Source of the DNA: Pseudomonas sp. MWU13-2100
GTDB lineage: Bacteria; Pseudomonadota; Gammaproteobacteria; Pseudomonadales; Pseudomonadaceae
Direction of reading: 5' to 3'
Assembly: GCF_023242365.1 (NCBI RefSeq)
Contig: NZ_JALLIX010000029.1
Span: forward strand, 16,801-80,800
DNA length: 64,000 nucleotides
The position numbers were made by a program, and so were the translations under genes. This document shows positions 15,908-24,140 of the stretch, piece by piece. The notes beneath the pieces are model-generated. The model was not told the DNA's origin. It saw only the letters and a program-made list of their open reading frames with translations, and made no database searches. The number at the start of each line of letters is the position of its first letter. Within the stretch, counting starts at the first letter, position 1.

Positions 15908-16518
15908 CTTCCCCTTCCCAGGCTATCTGGGCCGTGCGTTTCGGCAAGGTGGCTGCGCAGGTTGCGCCTGGCCCGCGACAGCAGGCTTTCCAGTGCATCG
16001 ACGCTGATATTCATCAGCGCCGCCGCTTCGATGTTCGACAGCTCCTGGTAGTACTGCAACACGATGGCCTCACGCTGACGATCGGGCAATGCGGCCAGTG
16101 CAGCGGCCATCTGTTCACTGCGCGCGGTCGCCTCCAACTGTTCATCGGGGCGTGGCGCGCTGTCGAGCGGTTCGCTGCCGGGCTCGTCGTCCTCCAGCGG
16201 GCGCTCCTTGCGCTTGCGCAGGCGGTCGTGACAGAGGTTCAGTACCACCCGGTGCAGCCAGGTGTCGAAACGGGCCTCGCCGCTGCGCCAGTTCGCCGCC
16301 TGTCTCCAGATGCGCAGAAAGCTTTCTTGCGCCACATCCTTGGCCTCATCGGCATCGCCCAGTATCCGGCTGGCGAGGGCGAGCAAACGCGGCAGCTTGC
16401 GCGACACCATCTCGTTGACGGCGGCCGGCTCCTTGTTGCCAATACGGGCCAGTAGCTCAACATCCGGATCAATTTCTTTCAATCGGTCAAGTCTCGGTCC
16501 GGTGATGGGGTCGGGCAT
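15904..16518 (-). CDS. ECF-family RNA polymerase sigma factor
   Basis: A 204-residue sigma-70 family protein with region 2 (ASRILGDADEAKDVAQESFLRIWRQA... RFDTWLHRVVLNLCHDRLRKRK) and region 4 (LPDRQREAIVLQYYQELSNIEAAALMNISVDALESLLSRARRNLR). The linker is acidic (LEDDEPGSEPLDSAP). It sits between a secreted WxxGxW protein (42 nt upstream) and its probable anti-sigma factor, all on one transcript. Likely autoregulated. Confidence 0.93.
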   Translation of the reverse strand: MPDPITGPRLDRLKEIDPDVELLARIGNKEPAAVNEMVSRKLPRLLALASRILGDADEAKDVAQESFLRIWRQAANWRSGEARFDTWLHRVVLNLCHDRLRKRKERPLEDDEPGSEPLDSAPRPDEQLEATARSEQMAAALAALPDRQREAIVLQYYQELSNIEAAALMNISVDALESLLSRARRNLRSHLAETHGPDSLGRGR

Positions 16519-16559
16519 GACAAGGCCGGGCGGTGCAGTGGCGCCGCCCGGCCCGGGGT

Positions 16560-16883
16560 TCAGCGGATCCAGTGTCCTTCTATCCAGCGCCAGTTGGGTC
16601 CGCGCGGTTCCCAGTGACCCGGCTCCCAGCGTGCATTGCGCATCACCCGCTGCCAGTGGCCGGGGACCCAGGCGTAACCTCGACCCTCCCAGCGCCAGTG
16701 GCCACGGTCCCAGGCGTAGCCGGGGCGCTCCATGGGAACCGCCTCGACGCGCATGGGCGGTGGCGCTTCGCGGATAATGACTTCGGTCTGAGCAAAGCTC
16801 GGCGTACTGGTCAGCGCGGCGAACGCCAGCGGGATCAGCAGGAGGGCATGGCGCAATTTGGCCAGGGGTCGTGTAGATCTCAT
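16560..16883 (-). CDS. Secreted YXWGXW-repeat protein
   Basis: A 107-residue protein with a Sec signal (LLIPLAFAALTSTPSFA-QT) and four tandem units of the form xxWxxGHWxx (YAWDRGHWRW, YAWVPGHWQR, ARWEPGHWEP, WRWIEGHWIR). These aromatic-rich repeats suggest a cell-wall or outer-membrane-associated beta structure. AAGGAG lies before the ATG, almost the same context as the sister lipoprotein at 14907. It heads the ECF operon. Confidence 0.85.
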   Translation of the reverse strand: MRSTRPLAKLRHALLLIPLAFAALTSTPSFAQTEVIIREAPPPMRVEAVPMERPGYAWDRGHWRWEGRGYAWVPGHWQRVMRNARWEPGHWEPRGPNWRWIEGHWIR

Positions 16884-17164
16884 GACAACTCCTTCAGGCT
16901 GCGTACGAAAGTGAACGCTGCTGATGAGTTGAACGATAGGTGCCGGGGAAATCCGTCGCGAGAAAAATCATTTTTTATCGATACATGCTGAAGGACGTGC
17001 GACGGCAGTATTGCCCAGGGAAGCTGGGCACTTGATGAAATTGTTCAGGGCAGCGACGGATTGTTTGCCGCTGTCACGTTCAACCGGTAACCGTCGCAAC
17101 CGACAGGTGCCTTGGCCCTGTGCGTTGAGCGGTTTTGCCCATTGAGCCACCTGAGGAAACCATC

Positions 17165-17314
17165 ATGTCACGTCGTCTTTCGCTGCTGGGTGCCGCTGTG
17201 TTGCTGCTGAGTCTGAGCGGTTGTGTGATCTTGCCGGGCCATCGGGACCATTGCTGCTGGCGGTATTACGGGGATGCGACGCCCGCTGCTGTGAATTCCG
17301 TGGCAAACGGCTAA
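17165..17314 (+). CDS. Small lipoprotein (49 aa)
   Basis: A short gene starting MSRRLSLLGAAVLLLSLSGC, a clear lipoprotein signal with lipobox LSGC. The mature part is short (VILPGHRDHCCWRYYG...). GAGGAAA lies 9 nt before the ATG. Divergent from the ECF operon (282 bp away). The double cysteine and aromatic cluster are unusual. Function unknown. Confidence 0.7.
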   Translation: MSRRLSLLGAAVLLLSLSGCVILPGHRDHCCWRYYGDATPAAVNSVANG

Positions 17315-17346
17315 TAGGGACAGCGTCTTGAAAGCGCCACGAAACC

Positions 17347-17432
17347 TGTAGGAGCCGGCTTGCTGGCGATGGGATCGACGCGCTGTACTGTCAAACCGCG
17401 TCGTCTGAATCGCCAGCAAGCCGGCTTCTACA
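17347..17432. repeat. REP inverted pair (REPIN)
   Basis: Two head-to-head REP units, GTAGGAGCCGGCTTGCTGGCGA and its near-complement, surround about 40 bp. This is the typical extragenic palindromic repeat of Pseudomonas, mobilised by RAYT transposases. Intergenic between the small lipoprotein and uppP. Confidence 0.88.
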
Positions 17433-17610
17433 GGGGGCACTGTTGGCTTGTCATAAAATGAAGTAATTCCCAACTTGTGTTTTGTGCTTTGTTGAGACTG
17501 GAAAATCATAAAGAACAGGCCCATCATTCCCGTTGCTGTCTAAGCTTCACAGATCTGCGCCGCGTCTCTTGGAGAGCGGTGGGAAATTAGCCTTCTTCCG
17601 GGAAATTATT

Positions 17611-18483
17611 TTGTCTAACGTCTGCTCCAGCGGCCTCGATATTGGCTTCGCTTCGCTGAATTACCTGCAAATCGGCATCCTGGGCATCATCCAGGGCATC
17701 ACGGAACTGCTACCTATCTCGTCCACGGCGCATATGCGCATTGTGCCGGCGGTACTCGGCTGGCAGGATCCGGGCTCGGCTTTTTCGGCCGCGATGCAAT
17801 TGGCCGCGCTGGCGGCAGTGGTCAGTTATTTCTGGCGTGATGTGCGCGATGTGGTCGGCGGCAGTATCGGCGCCGTGCGCCAGCGCGACTACAACAGCCC
17901 GTGGTTCAAACTGGCGGTGGCGATCATCCTGGCGACCATTCCCATCGGGATCGCTGGCCTGGCCCTGTCTTCGACACTCAACGCCTGCGACTCGCCCCTG
18001 CGCGGGCTGACGGTGATCGGCATTTCCTGCCTGGTGATGGCGGTGTTGATGGCGATATCCGAGTTCAGTGCCCGCCATCAGCGAGTGGTGGGCCAGATGC
18101 GCCTGCGCGATGCGCTGATCGTCGGTATCGCCCAGGTCGGTGCGCTGATCCCGGGCGTGTCCCGTTCCGGCTCGACACTGACCGCGGCGCTGTTCCTCAA
18201 CTTCAAGCGTGAAGAGGCCGCCCGGTTCTCCTTCCTGCTAGGCTTGCCGGCGATCGCGCTGGCCGGGCTCAAGGAGTTGTGGGTGCTGCACCATGCGCAG
18301 ATCCCGGTGGAGGCCTGGAGCCATCTGCTGTTCGGATTGGTGGTCGCGAGCGTCTCGGCGTTCTGCGCGATCTGGGGCCTGATGCGCTTCCTGGAGCGCT
18401 TCTCCACCTGGCCGTTCGTGATCTATCGCGCGGTACTGGGGATTTTCCTCCTCGTCGGGGTCAGCACCGGCTTTCTGTCGTAA
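17611..18483 (+). CDS. uppP: Undecaprenyl-diphosphatase (BacA/UppP)
   Basis: An integral-membrane enzyme that recycles undecaprenyl diphosphate for peptidoglycan synthesis. Both signature regions are present: GIIQGITELLPISSTAHM and the second, PGVSRSGSTLT. About 290 residues with 7-8 TM helices. Start uncertain: the frame has no ATG before residue LNYLQIG. I use the TTG at 17611 with GGAAA upstream; the frame extends to 17533. ISSTAH replaces the commoner ISSTGH, suggesting a paralogue rather than the main UppP. Confidence 0.88.
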   Translation: MSNVCSSGLDIGFASLNYLQIGILGIIQGITELLPISSTAHMRIVPAVLGWQDPGSAFSAAMQLAALAAVVSYFWRDVRDVVGGSIGAVRQRDYNSPWFKLAVAIILATIPIGIAGLALSSTLNACDSPLRGLTVIGISCLVMAVLMAISEFSARHQRVVGQMRLRDALIVGIAQVGALIPGVSRSGSTLTAALFLNFKREEAARFSFLLGLPAIALAGLKELWVLHHAQIPVEAWSHLLFGLVVASVSAFCAIWGLMRFLERFSTWPFVIYRAVLGIFLLVGVSTGFLS

Positions 18484-18516
18484 TCGACACGCCCGAGCGT
18501 AGCCTGCGGGCTACGC

Positions 18517-19707
18517 TTATTTCGCCGTTCCCAGCGCATAGCGTCGGCAATGCTCCAGATAGCCCTGCTCATGGCTGCCGACCAATTGCACGACACTGGT
18601 CCATAACCAGGACGGCGCATCGAGGGTTTTCGAGCGATTGAGCTGCAGCTCCGCTCGCCAGTTTTTGCGCGTGGCTTCATCCATCTGCCGGGCATGGGCG
18701 ATGCCGATCACCCGGGCCAGATAGCCTGCCGCGTGCATGGCGTCGGTTTCATTGAGGGTGTCCAGTTCCAGCTTGAGGTCCTGGGGCAGCAGTTCACGAA
18801 TGAACATCCCATGGTCGAGAAAGCGCGTGGCGATCATCCGTTCTCCCAGGCCGGGGGAAAGGTGTCGGGCACCCTCGACCACCCGTCGCGCGTTATCCCG
18901 CGGCATGTGCACGTGGGGGCCGCGAGGGGCAGCCGCGGCGACGGCTTCCTTGACGTCGATCAGGCAGTAATCCTGCTCATCATGCCCGCCGACACCCAGT
19001 AGCACGGCGTAGCGCAGCAGTCCCAGGGAACTGCAACCCTTGACCCAATAGGCACAGTCGAGCAGTTCGACACTGGCATCGTTGGGACGCCCCTTGAGCG
19101 AGGTCACCAGGGCCTGGAGCTCTGCCCCGGCACACAAGGCCTTGATCTCGGTTTTTTCGCTGCGGGACATCGGCCAGAAGTGCCGCCCCATTGGCAGGGT
19201 CGGTTTGGTGTTCTCCATACGCTCGCGGGCCAGGTTCTTCCAGGTGCGCTTGACCGCGTCGCGCAGGCCGGCCTTGACCTGCGACGGGCGCTCGGGCGTA
19301 CGGTCGGTCTCGTCCAGCAGGGCCTGTTCGTAGCCCACCATCATTTCCTCGAGCATGCGTGCGGTGGTCACGCCGGGCAGGTCCGAGCCGCGGGCGGCGG
19401 TCGCCAGGGACAAGGCCAGACGCACCAGGTCATGGGCGGGGTTGCCGATCACCGTCTGGTCCAGGTCGCGAATATGGATATCGATCCCCCCGTGGCTGTC
19501 CCCGGTGGGGCCCAGGTTGCCGGCGTGACAGTCGCCGCAGATCCACACGTTGGGGCCATGGGGCAGGCGTCTGCCGCGTTGGCTGTGCAACCACTCATAG
19601 AACTGGACCGTGCTGCCACGTACATAGGCGTGGGCCGAGCGGGCCATCTTTTCATTGCGCAGGTTGGAGAGGAGGGCGTTGCGGTCGGCGGGGCGAGGTG
19701 GTTTCAA
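18517..19707 (-). CDS. DUF2252 family protein
   Basis: A 396-residue cytoplasmic protein with the DUF2252 blocks KMARSAHAYVRGST, WICGDCHAGNLGP, DIHIRDLDQTVIGNPAHDL and, near the C-terminus, YLARVIGIAHARQM. The family has a protein-kinase-like/aminoglycoside phosphotransferase-like fold with an HxGN-like segment, but activity is unknown. The start is TTG at 19707; an internal ATG 20 codons later would remove part of the conserved N-terminus. It is convergent with uppP. Confidence 0.88.
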   Translation of the reverse strand: MKPPRPADRNALLSNLRNEKMARSAHAYVRGSTVQFYEWLHSQRGRRLPHGPNVWICGDCHAGNLGPTGDSHGGIDIHIRDLDQTVIGNPAHDLVRLALSLATAARGSDLPGVTTARMLEEMMVGYEQALLDETDRTPERPSQVKAGLRDAVKRTWKNLARERMENTKPTLPMGRHFWPMSRSEKTEIKALCAGAELQALVTSLKGRPNDASVELLDCAYWVKGCSSLGLLRYAVLLGVGGHDEQDYCLIDVKEAVAAAAPRGPHVHMPRDNARRVVEGARHLSPGLGERMIATRFLDHGMFIRELLPQDLKLELDTLNETDAMHAAGYLARVIGIAHARQMDEATRKNWRAELQLNRSKTLDAPSWLWTSVVQLVGSHEQGYLEHCRRYALGTAK

Positions 19708-19816
19708 GGGTGGGCTCTTCGTTCTGATGAGAATGCATACTCATTTCGTATAGAGCCTAGACCTCGGCGTGGATGCGTTCGATCCCTGGCCGGATGATTT
19801 TCCGCGTTTTCCACGC

Positions 19817-19845
19817 AAAAAAAAGGCCCGCAAAAAATGCGGGCC
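19817..19845 (-). terminator. Rho-independent terminator (minus strand)
   Basis: An 8-bp stem GGCCCGCA/TGCGGGCC with an A5 loop, followed on the minus strand by eight Us. It terminates transcription coming from the GNAT gene about 200 nt upstream. The rest of 19708-20042 is AT-rich without a supported gene. Confidence 0.85.
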
Positions 19846-20042
19846 AATAAGAGGTTTCACCAAAGAAGCAGGTAGAAATATAAACAGTCCAGGCCTTGTT
19901 CACAGTGAAAGAAGTTTTATTCTATAAAGAATAAAACCTAATATTTTCAATGGCTTGTATGTGAATGTCGGAGTGTTTTTGCGGCCGCCCCTGAAGAAAT
20001 TTTCATTATTGCCCTGGACTCCGTGGGAGGGGCCGGAAGGCG

Positions 20043-20669
20043 CTATCGCTGCAGATTTTTTTCCAGTCCCAGGCGAACGTCTGGCCACTCCTCGTCAATG
20101 ATGCTGAAACGTACGGAGTTGCGTTTACGCCCGTCCGGCATGATCCGCTCGTTGCGCACGATGCCTTCCTGCTTGGCGCCCAGGCGCAGAATGGCCGCCC
20201 GGGACTTCTCGTTGATCTCATCGGTGGTGAACTGCACCCGTACGCAAGCGAGCACTTCGAAGGCGTGGCGCAACATCAGGTACTTGGCTTCGGTATTGAC
20301 GAAGCTTTTCTGCCAGCGGGTCGAGAGCCAGGTGCTGCCGATTTCCAGCTTGCGGTACTGGCGATCGATCTTCCAGAAGCGCGTCGAGCCGATTACTTCG
20401 CCGGTGGCCTTGATCACGATGACAAACGGCATCACCGTGCCGGCTTCCCGCCCCGTGAGGGCTGTGCGCAGGTAGGACCCGACCGTGCCGGGCCCCGGAA
20501 CGATGGTAAAGGGCAGGTTCCACAGTTCGCCATCCCGGGCGGCTGCCACCAGGGCGTCGGCATCGTCGGGCTGGAGTGGGCGCAGCAGCAAGCGGTCGCC
20601 TTCAAGGGATTGCAGCAAGTGCAGGTTTTTCACGGGGCAGGCGCTCGCAGTGCGGATTTCAGCGAGCAT
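20043..20669 (-). CDS. GNAT acetyltransferase (RimJ/RimL-like)
   Basis: About 208 residues with the GNAT pattern: LEGDRLLLRPLQPDDADALVAAARD, the acetyl-CoA region VIGSTRFWKIDRQYRKLEIGSTWLS.. and AFEVLACVRVQFTTDEINEKSRAAILRLGAKQEG. This subgroup acetylates N-termini or small molecules; the target is unknown. Start is uncertain: the ATG at 20669 has no clear RBS and a GTG at 20633, just before the conserved NLHLLQSLEG, may be the true start. Confidence 0.85.
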   Translation of the reverse strand: MLAEIRTASACPVKNLHLLQSLEGDRLLLRPLQPDDADALVAAARDGELWNLPFTIVPGPGTVGSYLRTALTGREAGTVMPFVIVIKATGEVIGSTRFWKIDRQYRKLEIGSTWLSTRWQKSFVNTEAKYLMLRHAFEVLACVRVQFTTDEINEKSRAAILRLGAKQEGIVRNERIMPDGRKRNSVRFSIIDEEWPDVRLGLEKNLQR

Positions 20670-20741
20670 TACAAAGGAGCCGGGATCGGGTTTGCAAGGG
20701 CCATTCAAGGTTGAAACAGGCAGGCCAATGCCGCCGTCGGC

Positions 20742-21221
20742 TCAGGCCTGGCTCACATCGAGCAGTTGGGGCTTGGCAATCGCCAGGTAATCCTGGGTAT
20801 CGAGCACCATTGACGCATCCAGCCGGCCGGCATTGAAGGCAATTTCGCCGTAGCGGGTGGTCAGGGCCGGATCGACGATCAATTGAATCCGCTCATCGAA
20901 GACGAAAGGCGGAATGGCGCCGATCCGGCAGCCGGTCAGCTCCATGGCGGTTTCGGCCTTCACCAGTTCGGCTTTTTTCCCGCCCAGGGCCGCACCGACC
21001 TTCTTCATGTCAAGCTTCTGGTCCCCTGGCAATATCACCAGGGCATAGGTTTCGGCCTGGCCCTTGAGCGAGCAGAGCATGGCCTTGGCACCCTGGCCCG
21101 GCTCGGTGCCACGGATTTCGGCGACCCGTGCCGACTGGCCCTCGGCATCGTGCATCAACACCCGGTAGGAGGCGGCGCGGGCATCGAGTAGTGCCACCAG
21201 GCGATCGAACATCGGATACAT
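20742..21221 (-). CDS. YbaK/ProX-type aminoacyl-tRNA deacylase domain protein
   Basis: A 159-residue YbaK/EbsC-fold protein: GTEPGQGAKAMLCSLKG (the conserved lysine region), YALVILPGDQKLDMKKVGAALGGKK and the GCRIGAIPPFVF loop. Free-standing members hydrolyse mischarged tRNAs in trans. GAGGAAA precedes the ATG at 21221. Same strand as the TSUP gene upstream (24-nt gap). Confidence 0.85.
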   Translation of the reverse strand: MYPMFDRLVALLDARAASYRVLMHDAEGQSARVAEIRGTEPGQGAKAMLCSLKGQAETYALVILPGDQKLDMKKVGAALGGKKAELVKAETAMELTGCRIGAIPPFVFDERIQLIVDPALTTRYGEIAFNAGRLDASMVLDTQDYLAIAKPQLLDVSQA

Positions 21222-21245
21222 GGAATTTTCCTCAGGTGTACGGAA

Positions 21246-22010
21246 TCAGGCTTGCAGAATCAGGTCGTAGGACAGTTTGCTGATCAGGATCACCAGCAAC
21301 ACCAGGAACAGCGCCCGGACAAAGGGTACGCCTTTATGCACTGCCAGCCAGGTGCCGGTCAGCGCACCGAGGATGTTGAAGACGGCCATGGGGATGGCGA
21401 TCAGGTAAAGCACGTTGCCCGTTGGGATGAAGAAGATCAGCGCCGCGACGTTGGTCGCGATGTTCACCACCTTGGCCGACGCCGAGGCATGCAGGAAGTC
21501 AAAGGCGAAGCAGCGGATAAACAGGAAAATCAGGAAACTGCCGGTCCCGGGGCCGAACAGCCCGTCGTAGAAACCGATGGCCCCGCCGATAACGATCGCC
21601 AGCAACTTTTCCCGGGTGCCGATGCGCATGGGCTTGTGCAGGGCGCCGAAGTCCTTCTTCCAGAAGGTGTAGATCGCCATCAGCACGATCAGCACCAGCA
21701 CCGCCGGGCGGATCACCGATTGCGGCACGGAGGAGACCGTGGCCGCGCCGAAGAAGGCCATGGCAAAGGCCGCGCAGGCCGCGGGGACCACCAGGCTCCA
21801 GTCGATCACCACCTTGCGTACGAAGGACCGGGCGGCGAATGCGGTGCCGCAGGCGGCCGCGACCTTGTTGGTACCCAGCAACGCCGCCGGTGATGCCGTG
21901 GGCAACACGTTGAACAGCGCGGGTATCTGGATCAGTCCGCCGCCGCCCACCGCCGCATCGATCAGGCCGGCGGCGAAGGCGAACACGCAAAGGATGACAA
22001 TATCGACCAT
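21246..22010 (-). CDS. TSUP/TauE-SafE family membrane transporter
   Basis: A 254-residue protein with about 8 TM segments and the TSUP marks AGLIDAAVGGGGLIQIPAL, LLGTNKVAAACGTAFA, and in the second half GFYDGLFGPGTGSFLIF. The family exports or imports organosulfur and carboxylate anions. It begins 5 nt after the 2OG-oxygenase stop, so the two are coupled; the carrier may move the oxygenase's product or substrate. The ATG at 22010 follows a weak GAGCC; a longer upstream frame overlaps the oxygenase and is not coding. Confidence 0.88.
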   Translation of the reverse strand: MVDIVILCVFAFAAGLIDAAVGGGGLIQIPALFNVLPTASPAALLGTNKVAAACGTAFAARSFVRKVVIDWSLVVPAACAAFAMAFFGAATVSSVPQSVIRPAVLVLIVLMAIYTFWKKDFGALHKPMRIGTREKLLAIVIGGAIGFYDGLFGPGTGSFLIFLFIRCFAFDFLHASASAKVVNIATNVAALIFFIPTGNVLYLIAIPMAVFNILGALTGTWLAVHKGVPFVRALFLVLLVILISKLSYDLILQA

Positions 22011-22014
22011 GAAA

Positions 22015-23100
22015 TCAGGCTCTGACGATGAAAGGTTGGTGAGGGTCCAGCGGCACCACGCGTGCCGGGTCGTTGACCCCGAAGACGCGCAGCATCCAGC
22101 GGTCGCGGCCGTCGTAGCGCGGGCTGAAACCGTCCCGGGCATGCAGGGTTTGTTGGTTCTTGAAGATCAGCATGTCCCCCGGTTGCAGCAGAATCTGGTG
22201 CTCGACATCGGGATGGTTGGCGGCAGCGGCGAACATCTGCAGGGCAAACTGCGCGTTGGCGCAGGTCGCGGCGACACTGGCCTTGTTGTAGCGGCAATAC
22301 AGATCACCGCCGGCATTTCTATACAGCAGAGGGACGTTTTCCAGCACATTACCCTGTTTGTCGAAGGAGGCCGGTCGGCGAATGGCGAAGTGCGGTCGCG
22401 ACAATTCTTCTTCGACCGAGGCTGGCAGCATGGCCAGCACGTCGGCGATGGCGACGATGCGTGTCGGCACGTCGAGCTCGCAACGCAGACCGGTCAGGGA
22501 CAGGTATTCCGGACAGGCCGACAAGTGCGCGACGGGTTCGCAGGTCAGGGGCAGGTGCGGGTTGTCGACATGCATGCCCAGGTCCATGCGTGAGCCATAG
22601 GAGCTTGTTTCGCTCTCGCGCTGCTGCTTGGGCGATACATGGCGGAACACCGTGTCATCGCTTTCGCCTTCGTAGGCCACCGGATGGGTTTTCAGGGTTT
22701 GCAGCACGGACAGGATCGCCCCCGCTATCACCGGCAGATTCTCGATACCCGGTGCCATGTCGTAGGGGGTGGTCGGTAGCTGCAGGTCCACAGGCAGCCC
22801 CCTGACAATCATCGCCACATCACTGGACTGGGGAAAGTCACGCAGTTGTTGGATTTTCTCGGCGCACAGGGTGTTCTCCAGCAACTGGCCCAGGGCCGGC
22901 ATGCGGTTGATGCCTGAAGTGCTGTCAGTCACCGCCTGCGACGCCAGGCCGGCGTGTAGGCTACGCTGTTCTTCGAACGATACATGAATCTGCGATATCC
23001 CCTGTCGGGTCGAGGTCGCAGACTTTTTCCCCAGCCATTCGCGAATTTCTTCACCGATAAGCGCCGCAGATTTCCCGACTATTTCATCCAGCTTTGACAC
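22015..23100 (-). CDS. Fe(II)/2-oxoglutarate oxygenase (clavaminate synthase-like)
   Basis: A 361-residue TauD/clavaminate-synthase-type oxygenase. The iron ligands are H177-V-D179 and distal H320 (QTLHARDGF), with R334/R338 in DRWMLRVF to bind 2-oxoglutarate. The longer N-terminal helical region and the SRMDLGMHVDNPHLPLTCEP stretch match amino acid beta-hydroxylases (AsnO/VioC group) better than sulfonate dioxygenases. The GTG at 23100 follows AGGAG. Divergent from a LysR gene and coupled to a TSUP carrier. Likely substrate a free amino acid; this is inference. Confidence 0.87.
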   Translation of the reverse strand: MSKLDEIVGKSAALIGEEIREWLGKKSATSTRQGISQIHVSFEEQRSLHAGLASQAVTDSTSGINRMPALGQLLENTLCAEKIQQLRDFPQSSDVAMIVRGLPVDLQLPTTPYDMAPGIENLPVIAGAILSVLQTLKTHPVAYEGESDDTVFRHVSPKQQRESETSSYGSRMDLGMHVDNPHLPLTCEPVAHLSACPEYLSLTGLRCELDVPTRIVAIADVLAMLPASVEEELSRPHFAIRRPASFDKQGNVLENVPLLYRNAGGDLYCRYNKASVAATCANAQFALQMFAAAANHPDVEHQILLQPGDMLIFKNQQTLHARDGFSPRYDGRDRWMLRVFGVNDPARVVPLDPHQPFIVRA

Positions 23101-23210
23101 GTCCGTTTGCTCCTGTTTGCCTACGTCCCTGTGGGTTGAGCGGGAAGGCTAACGGAAGGGCCTTTTTTGTGTTGCAATACCACGTTGTGAAAAGTGCAAT
23201 GAGGTGGGGA

Positions 23211-24140
23211 ATGGCCCTGGATATGTTGGGGGAGCTGGAAGCCTTCGCGACGGTGGCGCGCAAGCGTAGCTTCGTTGCCGCGGCCCGCGCCCTGGGACGT
23301 TCTCCCAGCTCGCTGACCCGTGCGGTGCAGGCCCTGGAGGAAAGTGCCGGGGTCAAGCTGTTCAATCGATCGTCGAATGCCGTAAGCCTGACCGAGGCGG
23401 GTGAACGCTTCTTGCCCCATGCTTGCAAAATGCTGGATCTGCAACGTGAGGCGGATGAAGACCTGGCCGGTCTCAGCGGCCTGGCCCACGGCTGGATCCG
23501 CTTTTCCGCCCCCGAGTTTCTCGGACACGGGGTCTTGCCACGGCTGATCGCGCAGTACTGCGAGCATTATCCGGATGTGAACGTCGATGTGATTTTCACC
23601 GATGAGACCATCGACCCGGCCAAGAGCAAGTTGGACTTCTCGATTCGCGGCGCGTTTCCGCAATCCAGTGACCTGATCGGTTTTCCGCTGTGGAGCTATT
23701 CACGTTACCTGTATGCCAGCCCCGGGTATCTGGAGCGGCGCGGGATGCCGGATTCCATCGAGGCGCTGGAGGCCCATTCGCTGATCCTGCATACCGCGCC
23801 GCGGATCCTCAAAGAGTGGAATTTTCGCAACGAGGAGCAGGCCATCAGCTTTCGGGTCCATCCGAAGTTTCGCTTTAGCTCCGGTGCGGCGGTGTTCCAC
23901 GCGGCCCTGGCGGGGGTCGGCATTGCCCGCCTGGCGGACTGGCTGGCGGAACCCGAGGTCGAGGCCGGGCGCCTGGTCCGGGTCTGTCCTGAATACAAGC
24001 TCACCTCCAGCAGTGGCGAGAGTCCGCAGATGCATGCCGTGTATCCGGCGGGGAGTCTGCCGCTGCGGGTGAAGTCGCTGCTGGAGGTGATTCGCGGCTT
24101 CGGCGAAAGCCTGGATCGCAAGCATTCGCTGACGTTCTAG
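23211..24140 (+). CDS. LysR-family regulator
   Basis: A 309-residue LysR protein: MLGELEAFATVARKRSFVAAARALGRSPSSLTRAVQALEE forms the wHTH, followed by the effector domain (GWIRFSAPEFLGHGVLPRLI...). The ATG at 23211 follows GAGG; two other ATGs lie within 12 nt on either side. Divergent from the 2OG oxygenase with about 110 bp between, so probably its regulator. Its TAG stop overlaps the stop of the MFS remnant on the other strand (a shared CTAG). Confidence 0.9.
   Translation: MALDMLGELEAFATVARKRSFVAAARALGRSPSSLTRAVQALEESAGVKLFNRSSNAVSLTEAGERFLPHACKMLDLQREADEDLAGLSGLAHGWIRFSAPEFLGHGVLPRLIAQYCEHYPDVNVDVIFTDETIDPAKSKLDFSIRGAFPQSSDLIGFPLWSYSRYLYASPGYLERRGMPDSIEALEAHSLILHTAPRILKEWNFRNEEQAISFRVHPKFRFSSGAAVFHAALAGVGIARLADWLAEPEVEAGRLVRVCPEYKLTSSSGESPQMHAVYPAGSLPLRVKSLLEVIRGFGESLDRKHSLTF

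Noticed and set aside
17320..17460. CRISPR-like repeats
   Set aside because: The repeated core occurs only as a single inverted pair, which is a REPIN; there is no regular spacer array anywhere in the window.
19900..20088. 62-residue minus-strand frame below the GNAT gene
   Set aside because: It overlaps the GNAT coding sequence, has no RBS and a biased, unfamiliar composition.
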